This document shows positions 11,583 through 23,981 of a stretch of 64,000 bases of DNA, piece by piece (position 1 is the first letter of the stretch; every line of letters begins with the position of its first letter). Origin of the DNA: Isoetes taiwanensis (lineage: Eukaryota; Streptophyta; Lycopodiopsida; Isoetales; Isoetaceae); contig JAJEKV010000002.1 of NCBI GenBank assembly GCA_021234155.1, forward strand, positions 6,643,266-6,707,265, given 5' to 3'. The notes beneath the pieces were generated by a model, which saw nothing but the letters and a program-made list of their open reading frames with translations, was not told where the DNA came from and ran no database searches. A program made the translations under genes and the position numbers.

Positions 11583-12568
11583 TTGTTCTATAATTTGCTA
11601 CATTCCTCTTGTCCCCCATCTTGTGGATGGGATGGACCCTGTTCACTTTCCAGCTGGAAGGTAGCCCATTGTGCACTGACATGTTGAGAAGGCGCGTAAT
11701 AACCGTAAGTGTTTTCTGCCCTCCCCATTTCAGTAATTTCACGCAAAGCCCCTCAGCATCGTGCGCCTTACAATTCGCCATGTCATCAATTGTTTCCTCC
11801 ACCTGTTCCTCTGTAAACAGATTCGTGGTTGGAGTTAAACTGGCCATGCCTTCAACGCCTGCATGCTCATAAATATCTTTCACCAAGGGCATCCAAATCT
11901 AAATTTGGATGTTGTTTTTTATCTTGCAATATGGTCCAGAACTTTTTAGGGGACTCTTTTAGCATAGAGCTTAGCTCATTTTGCTTCCTCCTCTGATAGG
12001 CACGCTTTTTAGATCTGAGTAGCGCTTTGTACCATCTCGGCTTCATTAAACAATTGCTGGGCACTTTAGCTTTTGCTTCTTCACATTCATGATCCCACCA
12101 TGAGTTATGTGGACGATATGTTTTAGGTTTCTTGGTGCAGCCAAAAATCTGTTTTCCTGCGAGGAATAAAGTTTGTGAAAATATTTTTGCATCTTCGTCA
12201 AGATCTCCTGTCCATTCTGTTACAGCAAGCATGCTCTCAACCTGCTTGTTGTATGAGTTTGCCAACTCATAATTAATTTTCAACTTTGGAATGTGTAAGG
12301 GCTGCTGGTTTGATTTTTCCATCTTACCTTTAAGTGTTACATAGATCGGCAAATGATCTGATTCAAGCATTTTAGCTCCTACTTTGCAATCACTGATAAG
12401 ATCCAAGTTATCGGCTAATATATAATCGACTGTGCTTGCTCCCATATGGTTAATGCAAGTAAACTTTCCGGAATCCATATAGATTGCGCTGAAATAGGAC
12501 AAACATACCCAATCATCCAAGATCACTAGTTGAAAGTTCAAACAAAAACCTAGAAAAATAGTAGGCAA
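11583..12568 (-). pseudogene. LINE endonuclease C-terminus, linker and RT start
   Basis: Two overlapping minus-strand readings (12568-11867 and 11892-11583) hold the upstream half of the LINE ORF2. STVDYILADN followed by ESDHLPIYV is the end of an exonuclease-endonuclease-phosphatase domain. After a basic linker containing SWWDHECEEAKAK and KKRAYQRRKQNELS, the second reading gives RVHPIHKMGDKRNVANYRT, the start of the RT. Coding continues at 8143 beyond the Helitron. The N-terminal two thirds of the endonuclease are missing. Confidence 0.85.
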
Positions 12569-12896
12569 AAATGCCTACCACTGGAATACTCTATGCGCCT
12601 CATAAAGGAGAGCTGCAGAAGAGCTCCTGAGAAATGTAGCCTTCTTTTAGCAATGCGATTCCAGCTTTCAGCAAGTCAAACCAAGAAGAAAAGGTTGCAC
12701 ATACCAATAGCCATTCCCAAGGTGATAATTGTAAGAACTGTGTAGACACCAGATGTCGTCATTTTTATGAATCCAGCTTTGCCACAATGTTTCAGATATG
12801 TTACTCCAAATGCATCCGGATCTACAGATATTTTGTTCGCCATAGACGCCATCCCAAGATGCCTTGCGAGTGATCACAAGATAATAGTTGTAACAG

Positions 12897-13763
12897 GTGT
12901 CCTTTATGTCTGTTGGTTGGAAGAAATTAAGGAATTTACAACTTACATACAATGAAGATGACGGGCATGACATAAAGTGTGCATCCTCTCATGGTCTCTT
13001 GTGTGTTTGTGTCAATACAGGTAGAGAGTATGAGATATATCTGTTTGAGCCATTCCAGTCTTCTCATCCTAAGGATGTTCTTCATCTCTCCATGGACAAC
13101 ATCAAACAAGGTGCCTCTTCTGTCAAACACTTGTATGTTCACTTGGATGAATTAACTCATAGTTACGATGTTATCCTCTCCCTGAGTTCACCTGGAAAAG
13201 AGAACTCCCTTTTAATATATCGATCCAGCAGCAGGGAATGGAGTGGGAGTGCCAATTCTATTAAAGGTTTTATAGTAGATGAAACCTGCATTGGAAATTC
13301 CGAAATTCTATATACTTTTTGGATATTTATCTAGGTGATATACATATATACAACGTTGATGCAGATGTTTGGTCAAGAAAGAAATTTATCTTTGAGGTAA
13401 CTGATGGGGTTCAGGAGATAGATAAGAGTATGATAGGCATGGACATGATTGTGAGGAGAATGGAGAGATATGGCCATCCTCGTGGTGGGATAGACATGAG
13501 GTTATTCCAACACATGGGCATGCTCATGATAACAGTTGCTTTGATGTGGAATGAGTTACAAGTATGGCATGCTCGTGAGGAGAATGGAGGCTATATTTTC
13601 ACAAACAGATCCTTGCATCTGCTTCAACACTTCGATGATCAAGTTTGTTGGTTGTCTTCAGTCACCCGTTGTCACGATCTTTTATGGAAGACTGTTTTGG
13701 ATCAGAGTGATGGGACTGAAAAGAAAAAAAATTGTGGCTTATGATCCTTTTGAGAATTCGTAG
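12897..13763 (+). pseudogene. F-box/kelch-like protein pseudogene
   Basis: Consecutive readings resemble the C-terminal half of plant F-box/kelch or F-box-associated proteins. SSHGLLCVCV introduces a beta-propeller-like stretch, then GDIHIYNVDADVW and finally IVAYDPFENS before a stop. F-box proteins of this type recruit substrates to SCF ubiquitin ligases, but no F-box itself is visible. The frame changes near 13310 and again at an A-run near 13725-13735, where the reading switches from KKKNCGL to the frame ending DPFENS. Assignment is by pattern and is tentative. Confidence 0.45.
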
Positions 13764-15290
13764 TGCTACTTTGACGCTCCATAATGACCTTCATACGTTT
13801 CTTATAGAAACAAGATGGGTTTTTCGAAGATCCCTCTTATAGATATAAATGTTAAGAATGCTAATTATTTTAGAAGACAATGTTCATTTTACTATGCTTG
13901 TTTGTCATAAAGATTTAATTTTGACGGTCGATTTTTCATTTTTTTTTATTTGCTTTGGTGTCAGGCTTCAGCTCAACCTTGACTTGTTTTGAGCTGCTTC
14001 CAAATAGCCAATTGTCTCCAAGTTTTGATTCTGTCCTTGCCCAGTCTGGGCTTCTCTGCAATAAACGACCTTGAGACAGTTTTTGCACGATTGTTCTTGA
14101 TAAAAATCGGGGCAGTTTGCTCCAGTAAGAATCTCAATCCATCTTTTTGCCTTTTATCTCTGTGTTCTTTGAATCTTCTATCAATCATCCTCTATAAATA
14201 TGGATGTGCATTCTAATTTGGATGCTTTGTGCAATCACACAGATGCACACTGATACACACTATCATATTCAACAATTGCTGTCCTGCTTCTTCCATATTT
14301 TTCAACCCTGTAATCTCCAGCTCCACCTTTTTTTTTTCAAAACAGAAATTTTCTTGCATCATTAAAGCATATAATATAATGAAAGCAATGTTGAATGTTC
14401 TAATGGTAAAGGAAGTAATTCGTCGGCTTTGAGCGCTCTTCAATCAATTTGTTGTAGAATATCTCTTAATCTTCTGTACAACTGGTTCTTCTACTTGATT
14501 GATCCTTTCCACTGATAAATTTCATCTGATGTTTTGTGAAATTGGATCCGGTTGTGAATTTTGTTTGTAGAAACGATCCGTTTGGAAATTGAAAATTTTG
14601 ATTGGGTGAGAAAACTACAGGAATTTTCCAATAGGAGGAAAAAGGTTTTCCCAAGGCAAGGATGACAAAATTAGTCTGATAATAATACAAGATAATCTGC
14701 TTTCTCTTCTAATGTATTCAGAAATGGAGGTGCATGATCTTTCTTGTAGTAAACAACATGTGATGGAATATTCCAGGACATCCCTATCAGCTTATGGCAA
14801 CTTAAAAAAAAAGCCTCCAAAAGCAAGAATATGTGATCTTGTTTTCAAAATTACCGATTGCACCAACTGCTCGAGATGATTACGGAAAGATCCTATATAG
14901 TGGCAATCAATGTTATAGAAAAATCATCGATTTATTCTGGAAGGTCCAAAAATCACCTTCTAAAGCATTTCATGTTGCATGTGGAAGGCCGCACAAAAGC
15001 TATATACAGTTTTTGCTGTATGCAGGATGTAAAAAGAAAGTATAGTATAATGAAGACTTGTCTTCTTATGGAGCAAATAAGATATCTTACATTGATAATG
15101 GACATAGCCATACGTGTTTGTAACTTGAAAAGAAGCTTCCTTGGTGCCGTCTATGTGATGCAACCTTGGCCGCCAATTGGAAGCCCATTTAGAAAAAGCC
15201 CATTTAATGTGTTTCTCTTTAATTAGAGCAAGGAGACTTTTGGACAGCGTTGAGATGAAGATCTGACGCCTTGAATAGATAGAAGTTAAC
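13764..15290. other. No recognised gene
   Basis: Short ORFs on both strands show no family resemblance. The stretch is AT-rich with homopolymer runs. Confidence 0.4.
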
Positions 15291-15996
15291 ATGGGAGAAA
15301 ATTGGGACGACGAAGAAGCAGGCTGGCAAATCCTGGGTGCAATCCAGGATAATATCTGCGACTATAATGCTTTACCAGTTCCAGATCCTTACATTGGCAA
15401 ACAGAAAATTGTGGCCAGTTTCTTGCTCCTGCCCTTTCTAAAACACGACGGATCTCAACTCAAAGTAAAGACAAAGCTTCTCAAAGTCGCAGTTCCAGGT
15501 ACCCAATTTGTGCAAGAGGATTTTGCTTTGGGTTTCTTTCCAGATGTTATAAACTTCTCAATCACGCCCAGCTGCAACTCGGTGGCTAATATTCAGCCAA
15601 AATCCATCCATGGTGATCCTAGTCAAGCCCATGTTTTGAATGATTGAATGGAAGCTAGTTTGCTGGAAAAATGGTCACAAATATGACACTCATAAAAGCA
15701 TGCCTCTTCTCAAATTTCCCAAGCTTCCCTATGATGGCACTGGTCCCATTCTTCATGGGGACATATTTCCTCAAGTAACATGGTTCGTCTCTGCTGATGA
15801 CCTATGCAACCTTTCCATCCAAGTGGATCTCGATGTAAGGATGCAGTTCATAGAATATCCATTATTTAGCACTCTTAAGTTTCATTCTAAAGTCTGGAGT
15901 GTTACTACTTCCTATCCTATTACAAGAATTCCTATACATCAACAAGGCACGTCACTAACCTCTTCTTCTAATGTGTTATCTCTATTGCCTAGCTAA
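15291..15996 (+). CDS. Unrecognised ORF pair (possibly one broken gene)
   Basis: Two plus-strand ORFs overlap at 15640-15647. The first (118 residues) begins MGENWDDEEAGWQILGAIQ. The second (118 residues) contains WKNGHKYDTHKSMPLLKFP. Their amino-acid composition is that of a folded protein (many W, P, D and aromatic residues), unlike the lysine/isoleucine-rich readings of surrounding AT-rich DNA. The overlap suggests a single coding region interrupted by a frameshift, or two exons. I recognise no domain. Confidence 0.35.
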
Positions 15997-16579
15997 TTCA
16001 CATTTTATTTTGTCAGCTCGATGCTGGATTTCCAAACTGATCAACCTCATGAACACTTACATATTAAACTGCGTAATCTATGTAGAAAACTTTGCTAAAG
16101 ACATGTCTACATGGTGCCAGACCATTCGATGAGGGAAATTCTAGAGCATCCGATGAGAGGAATTCCACACACTGGGTTTGTGTAACTATTTTTGGCTTGT
16201 TGCCCTCATGAGGAGGGTGGAAGGATGTGGAGAGGAGATTTATTGGATATCAATATAGGAACTTAGTCATTGGAGAATAAATCATTGCTTTGGAAAATAG
16301 TTATTTAAGATACCTCATGAGATTGTAGTTTTTCTTATCAAAGTAAGGTCTGATGTGGTGTTTTAATATGAATAAACGCTCTAAGTTTACAAAAGTACAA
16401 AACATCAAGTTGTATTGTGTATTGTTATGTTGCAAGTGGGAAAGTATCAAATGATTTCCGAAATTATAGTTTCAGTTTTCTTTCTTTCTTTCTTTCCTTT
16501 TAAAGACTTCCTTCATTTATTCATGACATACATCTCTAGTACATTATAGCAAAAACCTGTGTGATCTCTCTTTTTGAAG

Positions 16580-16984
16580 GATTTGATTCATTTATTCATC
16601 GCATATATCTTTAGTACATTTGTATCACAGGAAGCCAATCTAAATTCACTTCAGGCCGCAACAGTATATTTGTATCACAGGAAGCCAATCTAAGTTCACT
16701 CCAGGCCGCGATATTATGCAAGGAGCTGCTCAACATGATTGTACATTATACATGGCCAGTCCTGAACCTATGACCTCATGCAGGAGCTGCTCCCTATGAT
16801 TGTACATTATATATGGTCACTGCATGCTCCATGTGATTGTACATTATATATGGTCAATTCTAAACCTATGACCTCAGGGCAATAGATTTTAAAACTCATA
16901 TTACTAGATTGATATTGGTTATACTCGAACTGATGACCTTAGTTGTGACGGGTTTAAAGTCCTACCACTGGACCACGCCCCAAA
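16580..16984 (-). mobile_element. tRNA-related SINE candidate
   Basis: On the minus strand the sequence starts GGGGCGTGGTCCAGTGGTAG, with an A-box TGGTCCAGTGG (16965-16975) and a B-box-like GTTCGAGTAT (16921-16930). A non-tRNA body with internal duplications follows, then a tail rich in ATGAATAAATGAATC. This is the architecture of a tRNA-derived SINE transcribed by RNA polymerase III. A second tail-like copy lies at about 16505-16545. The end is not sharply defined. Confidence 0.5.
16621..16720. repeat. 50-bp tandem duplication inside the SINE candidate
   Basis: TGTATCACAGGAAGCCAATC begins at 16621 and at 16671 (period 50) with only a few differences across the two units. Confidence 0.85.
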
Positions 16985-18860
16985 GGAGGGTTTTCTTCTT
17001 CTTCTTTTGTTTTTGTACAATATATATTTCTATAGGCCAGTCTGGTCTCCATGGACACTAAAATCGATTTATTCAAGATTTTCGCATGGATTTATTTTTG
17101 CTTGAAGAGGATGGTATAAGCAGGTTGTTAAATATTAAAATTGATGGAGATGAAAATAATTCAATACACGGGATAAATAAACATGTCCTCATGATGTTCA
17201 CGTATCTTCTGGCAAATTAATATCATGATGCTCTTATTTATTAAGCAAGTTATAGTGATATGGATTTAACTGCTTTCTAATCAATATTCCATTACTAGAG
17301 CAATAGTCTACAATAGAAAGTTTTAACAACATTAAATTTGGAGCCTCCTATTGAATAGCTTCCCAAAGTGGCAGAAATTTGCCAACGTAGTATTTCACAG
17401 TAGCTCGACTTAAAGAGCTTCATTCGTTCTTTACCATTAAGTGCACAAGTCAGATTGAGAGTTTTCCACCCATGTTTGATCCTAGTAAGCCCCTACACAT
17501 GACTAACATGTGGTACATTATGCCAACAAAACGAGACTATTGCAACCACAGAAATATCTTAAAACAATGTTTCTAGCAGCCGCCATAGAGTTGTGCTTGG
17601 TGAATCGATACCATCATGTCTTTACTTCGTAAAAGTGGCACATCCCAATTATCCTGAGGAGGATGTTTGGAATTGTAGTGGATGAATGAGAAGGGATATG
17701 TTATAGAGAAGGATTTCTGGATGTATGGGGTTTCTGGAGGAGCTTTGGAATGATCAAAATTTTGCCATATTAGGCTTCTTAACTCTTAGCATAGTAACCC
17801 ATTCCGTGGAAGAGGATAACAAAACCATATGAAACAAAATCATGTGACGGTCCAAAGTTTTTGAATTTTTCAGGATTTCTTCATCTATGTGGTTTCTATA
17901 GGATCTTCTATAGAATGATCGAAATATGACCATACCTTAGTTTTAAAGCTTTTTAGCTTCTAGACGAGAACTTCAACGAGAAGTCCAATGCATATTGTGC
18001 TACTTCTTGTTGTGCATTGGCAAAACCCTACTTGCATAAAAATTTAATTACAAGCCCATTCTGTGCAGGAGGAAGAATAAACACAAATATAAGAGATGAT
18101 GTTAGTAGAATATGAAGCGTATTAGAACAAAAAGGCATGAACCCACCGATTTGGGACTTCAATGAGTGAAAGTGCAATAGAAGATCTGCATGAGATTTGA
18201 TGGAAGATCATATGCAGAGAAACACAACATGGTCACATGATTTCAGTTCCTATAGAAAATCAACGACTAAGAAAGGACGCACTCTAGAAATACCACTTAG
18301 TAGATGCACATGCATACAACTACTAAATCATAGAAAAACCATTTAAAAAAAGGGTATAAAAATATAAAATGACCCCTATTACTATGCTAGATATTTGATT
18401 CACATGTCCATTACCTCTTGGACATATGATGCTAATGTGATGCTCCCCGAACCTATATGTTGTTCCCATCATATAAATATGGAAAATTCCCTTTCTCAGC
18501 AACACTATCACTAAGGAAGGCTGACTTGGACCACTTATGATGGCCAAGTGCCCAAGTGAAGGACACTCTAGCCCCAATCCTTCTCTGTCCTATACTACAT
18601 GTTAGCATCTAGCATCCAAACTACCGAGCATCTTATAAACATACATAATGCATAAAAAATAATGGTTCTACCCTGGGCTCAGACTCAAGGGGATTGATTT
18701 ACGGTGAAGGCCTTCAGAAACAACAAACAGAGTCATGGCCATGTTGTTGGCTTGCATAGATCATTGGCTAGGGTAGTCCGCTCCATCTGCCCCTTCTGTG
18801 CACACTTTGCAGATAGGTTTAAACATGCTGAGTAGTGGCTGTAGCATTTTGAAGATGCAA
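16985..18860. other. No recognised gene
   Basis: AT-rich sequence with frequent stops in all frames and no recognised domain. Confidence 0.4.
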
Positions 18861-18872
18861 TCCCATCGAGCC

Positions 18873-19104
18873 ACCCTATGGAACTACTCCAGGCCGCATT
18901 GTTGGTGTTGAAAAATTGGATGAACCTGCAAAAGAAGACACAACACAGATTCTCCATACTGATACTGAACACATTGAAGATACTGATCAGACCAACATTG
19001 AAGATACCGATAGACAGGAGGAAACTGCAAGAGAAGAAATAACACAAGATCAGACCCACATTGAAGATACTGACTTTGAGAACATTGAAGATACTGAACT
19101 TTAA
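18873..19104 (+). CDS. Short ORF with IEDTD repeats
   Basis: An open frame runs from about 18870 to the stop at 19102-19104; the first Met is at 18916. The reading is strongly acidic and repeats HIEDTD, NIEDTD, HIEDTD and NIEDTE. The DNA unit ACATTGAAGATACTGA recurs four times. It could be the low-complexity C-terminus of a larger, otherwise lost gene, or a chance frame through a minisatellite. Confidence 0.3.
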
Positions 19105-19917
19105 GAACTTCATGTAACTTAAGATGTAACTTAAGATATGAGTACATAGCTGTACACTTTTGTAACAGAAACGGATATTAATGTAAATTCAATGTTTCAG
19201 GCATTTACCTACACTTGTGTAAACTTTGTTCATTTGTAAACTTGCAATCTGTTTTCCATGTCCATCAAGTCTGTTTTCCAGTAAGTTCATCAAGTCTGTA
19301 ATAGTTAACTAAAAACAGAAAGCATGTAAGCAGACAAAGCATAAGTATGAAAAGCAGACCACTTGTCTCCATAAATCACTGGTGCACTTGATTGTATGCT
19401 CCTTGGCTGCACATTACGGGCGGGGCCACAAATCTCCACGATGGCGGTTGCAATTGTCGTGAACTCCACCCAGATTTTCTCAGTACATTTCAATCCTGCA
19501 TGATGTATTCAAATTTCAAGTGGTAGATGCAGCGGCATGTATGCCTCTCCGCATCCTCCTTACAAAACTTCGGTTTCAACCTCTCAAAAAACGCAATGCA
19601 ATTTTGATATGAGGATTCTCCTCTCTAAACACTGAGGTAGAATTGCAGCTGCGGGGAAATCGTGTGAATGCCAAATAAATGCTACATATAATGAACCCTA
19701 CAATATAGGATGAATACTTACTTGGTGACTTCAAGAAGGTGAATTGGATGTTCCATCTTTATTCACGTATCGATACATACCTCCTCACGTCTTTCTTGTA
19801 TGGAGAAACTCTTGTATTTTTACGTCGGAACTTGATACTTGACTTCTCTATTGTAATCTAACATGCTATCCATCCGCTTCCTCCTCCTCGAACATTGACC
19901 AAGGTCATTCCCCTTTG
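19105..19917. other. No recognised gene
   Basis: Non-coding in appearance. There is a short direct repeat TCCATCAAGTCTGT / TTCATCAAGTCTGT near 19262 and 19286. Confidence 0.4.
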
Positions 19918-20333
19918 TTAGCTTGCATCCTTCTTTGAAAAGCATTTGAAATTGTTTTTACGGGGATCTTTGAGCAATCGGCCACTTGTTTGATTCAATG
20001 GCTTGACACCATTTGTACCTTCTTTGCCATTATCGGGGTGGACTTCCTTGCCGCGAAGCATGTCATGATTCCTCTCATACTTATGTTCTTGCATTGTTTC
20101 CTTCAAATTCTTCACCATTTGCTTTCGGCCATAGTAACTTTGCTTAGATTTCTTTATAGAAGCAATTGGTAAATCCTTGCCCTCAAAGAAGGCATCAAGG
20201 ATACGGCCTTTGTCATTGTCATCAACATTTGTACTAATTTGGTTGAATACTTCATAAATTTCTCCTGAAATTTCTCTTATTCTGCGGTCACTCAGCCTCA
20301 ATTTCTTATTCTTCTTTGAAGGCGAATCTTTAG
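19918..20333 (-). CDS. Unrecognised basic ORF
   Basis: A minus-strand frame stays open from about 20333 to 19918. Before the first Met (20301) it reads KDSPSKKNKKLRL, then IREISGEIYEVFNQ. Lysine-rich and polar, probably helical, it looks like a real protein segment, but I recognise no family. The open frame upstream of the Met suggests it is an exon or a fragment rather than a complete gene. Confidence 0.35.
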
Positions 20334-21809
20334 AAGGGGTTCATAGGCCTTTATAGTTGTATGTTCAAATAGGCCTCTGTTTTTTCATTTAAATCTCACG
20401 AAGTTAAAGTGTTTCACCTTCGCTTCATATAACGCATGATGAGATGTGTATATATGCCTGAGAAGACCAATTCCGTTCTCCTTGTTCAAACTAAAGCTTC
20501 CTTCATGTTTACTTGATCAATGTATTTGGGTGAGCCATAAAAATTGAATTGAATTGAATTTATTAGGTGATCGCTTTCTGTGCATCATATAAGCTTCAAG
20601 ACAAATCAATATTATTGCTTACTTTCCCTTCTTGAGTTCTGATAACATATAGTCGTTGCCAATATGTCCTGAAGAGATAGGTGTCCTTATATAACTACTT
20701 CCCCTTTAAAAAAAAATATTCCTCTTTAAATAGATATAAAGTCACTTTTAGTATTTGGAAACGTGCCACTAAGAGGTGGTTTCTAGCTAGAAACTACCGA
20801 TTGGTGGCACATTGCAAAACGTAAGCCACGGGTACCCTATGATTTTTTGACACGTGTCGCATTCTCCACGTCAGCACACCTGTTTAGAGTTTTGCGAATT
20901 CTGGCGGAGATCTTCCTTCTGCAGCGATGGTCCTGGCGGCTTCTTGGCCTTCATCCAAGGCAGGACTTTAGCAAAGCTTATGGCGATTAGGACTTCAATG
21001 AAGTTTCAGAAATGGCGATCAGGATTTCGACGAGCTGATGGCAGACCGAAGGATTCCAACAACGCCATAGCTAGGGAGGGAAAAATATTCATGCTTCGGG
21101 AGGCTTATGCTGATGTATAGCTGTTAGAAATCTTGATGCTTCAAGAACTTCTAGGCGGGGGGCTTCGAATAGGTAAACCAAAAATTACTAAGAAATTGGC
21201 CGAGGCCAATTTTCTAGCCGCAACTTGTGACACATGGACATTAATGTAACGTGAAATTTGTGGTCTGGGACGTGGACATTTTTGGTCTAGCCGGCCGGAG
21301 CTCTGGCTATGGCATCATCGTGCTGTCAGAGCTCTAGGCGTCGTGGATCCAGCTGTTCTTTGCATTTTCTGAAGCGTCTCGCCTATGATTAAACCTCGAA
21401 CCTAGACACCTTCTATATTATCCTGACCCTTTCCTCTTCTTATTTTCTTCTTTTTGTTTTTGGTGTGTTATGGGACACGTTATTTTTTTGGTTTGAAAAA
21501 AAGAAATAAAAATTCAAAAAACATTGGCAAGTTCATGAATAACATATAAACCATCAAATATAGCACAAATCCCATAACACACCAAAACAAAAAGTTCCAA
21601 TTTTTTTTTTCCGATGCAAAACATAGCCATGATAACATATCTCTTCAATATCTTCATAAAAGCTTACTGCACTACAATGATATAGGACAAAAGACATAAC
21701 CACAATGATCAGCTCAGAGAATATGATTTGTTGCTGTGCAAAGCATGTTTTAATCAAGTATGAAACCCTATCAAATCTGCACTTTTCCTATAGCACTTTT
21801 ACGGTGGAC
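20334..21809. other. Repeat-rich non-coding region
   Basis: Holds a partial copy of the 22.6-kb palindrome near 20342-20381 and a foldback at 20763-20810. A weak plus-strand ORF at 20854-21120 resembles nothing known. Confidence 0.4.
20763..20810. repeat. 48-bp imperfect palindrome
   Basis: GTGCCACTAAGAGGTGG at the left pairs with CTACCGATTGGTGGCAC at the right around the centre TTTCTAGCTAGAAA. Similarity continues weakly outward. It is a candidate foldback mini-element. Confidence 0.7.
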
Positions 21810-22366
21810 CATTCCCCATGCTTGTATCATAATAGTGTAGTTGTATATCATAATGGGGTTATGTGTGGTTGTAGTTGTAGATCGTAACACGGTATGTGTG
21901 GTTGTAGTTGAAGATCATAATAGACACACAAGCCCATACAAGTTCAATGCATAATAAAAGCTCTTGAACACGTTTAAACTCCATACAACTACAATATAAC
22001 AGTTGGGTGGTCGCTTACATCTGGTGGTTGGGCCATAGGCCTTTTAGATAATAAGGAGTTCGCCTTAAATACCTTACATTGCTTCCATTTTTTATTATCT
22101 GCGATCCCACCCCTTCAACATAATTGGATACCGCTTTAATAAAAGTCGTCGAAAACATAATGGTGCCCTTTTCGTTATATTTGTTGGATGCACTTAAAAA
22201 ATATATTTATTTCGTTTAACCTTGGCAGTCCTATAACAACCATGCTTCCATCTTTTATTATTTGCGACCCCACCCGCTTCAACATAATTGGAAACCACTT
22301 TAATAAAGGTTGTCCAAAAGGTAAAGTGCCATTTTTGTTATATTTGTTGGATGCCCTTAAATTATG
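21810..22366. repeat. Dispersed repeat, copy A, with 163-bp internal tandem
   Basis: Near-identical to 51595-52185 in the same orientation; copy A lacks about 45 bp. Both copies start at CATTCCCCATGCTTGTATC and stop after ATGCCCTTAA. Inside, a unit beginning GCTTCCATCTTTTATTAT occurs twice (22081 and 22244). There is no coding content. The class is unknown. Confidence 0.85.
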
Positions 22367-22579
22367 TATTTATTTTCTTTAAATTTAGCAATCCTATAAC
22401 AACATGCCAATTGGCTCGCTAGTTCCGCCCCGGAATGGAAAGAGGCAACATGATTCCGCTAAACAAGTCGCTCAACAGATTGCTCGCAGTTGCCATGTTG
22501 TGGCAGATGGAAAAATGGGTTGATCATTCCAGGACCCGCTCCCGGCTCCCGCCGGTCGCGGGGCCCTGGAATAATCTCC

Positions 22580-22659
22580 CCACTTTCCATGCCGCCATAC
22601 AACTATAAAGGCCTATGTTCAAATAGGCCTTTATAGTTGTATGGCGGCATGGAAAGTGG
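22580..22659. repeat. Perfect 37-bp inverted repeat with 6-nt loop
   Basis: 22580-22616 and 22623-22659 are exact reverse complements separated by GTTCAA. It could extrude as a cruciform or be the remnant of a foldback element. Confidence 0.95.
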
Positions 22660-22778
22660 AAATAGGCCTTCTCACATATGGCAGAAGGATCACTAGGAAG
22701 AGGGGCAGGCAGAAGGGGCTGCTAGGCTCGGGCTTCTGAATCCTGCGAGGAGGACACGACCTAAAGAAGAACCTAATG

Positions 22779-23024
22779 GGTCAAGATAATTATACCCCGG
22801 ATTGGTATATCCTGGAGCAAAAAAAGTTGCCCTCGGGGATCCCTCACCTGTCCCCTACGGAACCCGTTTTCTTCATCCCGTTTTGCATAGTGATATCCGG
22901 GATATATCACTTGGGATATCGTCCACCAGGATCCCCACATGCAAATCCCAACATCCAGGATCCCCAACTTGGTGATACTGGAACATGAGATTACATGATG
23001 GTATCCCCCAACCCCGGATCCACA
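22779..23024 (+). repeat. 246-bp repeat, left copy of an inverted pair
   Basis: Starts GGTCAAGATAATTATACC and ends GGATCCACA. The same unit occurs inverted at 40932-41178. Between the two lie the Copia and Gypsy insertions. Taking those out leaves a unit of about 2 kb with long inverted ends, as in Mutator-like or other TIR elements. No matching target duplication is visible. Confidence 0.85.
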
Positions 23025-23981
23025 ATTGAATCCATCTTCAAGATCCACACTGCTAATGAGATTGGAAGATTTTTTGTTTCGAATCTCTGTTTTTTGGGTT
23101 TGAAGGGTTCTTCCTTGTCTACAGATATGTTGAGCACGTATTATCCTCCTTCAAATGGATCATTCCTGTCGGACATAGTCCAAAGCATAATGAAACCATG
23201 TTAAGAACTACTTACTTCTTATAGAGACTATTTTTTTCTGTGAATCTGTGCCCCTATTTTGTTTGGCTTTTGATCAAGATATTTGTGTGGCCTATGTGAT
23301 ATTTGGAAGCTAGCTCTGTGGTGAAGTATGAAAACTATGAATATGATTAAATGCTGGATGCTATGCTTGATCCCGTACTTCGTTTCTGTTGATATGGTGA
23401 TGTTAATAGAGTTGATTTAGAAATGGATGGCCTTCTCGTTTTTGGATCTACCGACTGCATGGTTTTTACAGAAAAAAAGAGCCATACCCTGTTTCTAATC
23501 TTTGTAAACTCAAGCACGTAGCCAAAAAATAAACACAAATTTGTTTACCTTCTGGATCAAGGTCCGGATCTAGAACAACATAAACCACTTATTTTCTTGG
23601 CCGGATCAGGGGAGAGGGGTAGCAAGGGAAGCTGTTCTTCAGTGGCTATGGCAGAGTTTTTGATGAAGAGCTGGAATGAGTCGCAAGCGCCTTGATGCTC
23701 TGCAACAGCTTTTGCTCCAGCTTTTGGCTTCAGAAAGCATTACCTTTTCTGCGCCGACTATGGCTAATGGATAACTAAGATGGCTATGGAGTTCTTTCTC
23801 CAACAGTCTTTGGGTAACATTTGGGGATAAGATAGGAACCCCTATATTTGGATATCTTAGAACGGATGAAGAAGTGGCATGTGGCTCTGTTTGTCGCCCG
23901 ATTTGTGGCTCTCACGGAAGCCGAGAGTCGTGCCTTTTGAGAGAATTTGGGGTTGGTTTTTACATCTCTTGGTGTATAAAA
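23025..23981. other. No recognised gene
   Basis: The interior of the putative inverted-repeat unit, left of the Copia insertion. It ends with TAAAA (23977-23981), the Copia target duplication. Confidence 0.4.

Larger units (their letters stand above)
6452..12568 (-). mobile_element. LINE (non-LTR retrotransposon), 5'-truncated, split by a Helitron
   Basis: On the minus strand the parts lie in LINE order: endonuclease C-terminus and linker (12568-11867), start of the reverse transcriptase (11892-11583), rest of the RT (8143-7132), and a C-terminal zinc-knuckle domain (6760-6485). A simple (TTAAA)n-like tail follows at about 6480-6452. The middle is interrupted by the Helitron at 8145-11582. 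Only the end of the endonuclease remains, so the copy is 5'-truncated, as is common for LINEs. Frame breaks in and after the RT make it inactive. Confidence 0.85.

Noticed and set aside
16912-16984. Possible functional tRNA gene on the minus strand
   Set aside because: A-box and B-box resemblance is present, but acceptor pairing is not and the sequence runs into a repeated body with a SINE-like tail.
22423-22440. CTAGT near 22431 as the 3' end of the Helitron starting at 41265
   Set aside because: The base preceding CTAG on the plus strand is G, so the minus-strand target base would be C rather than the required T, and no family hairpin is adjacent.
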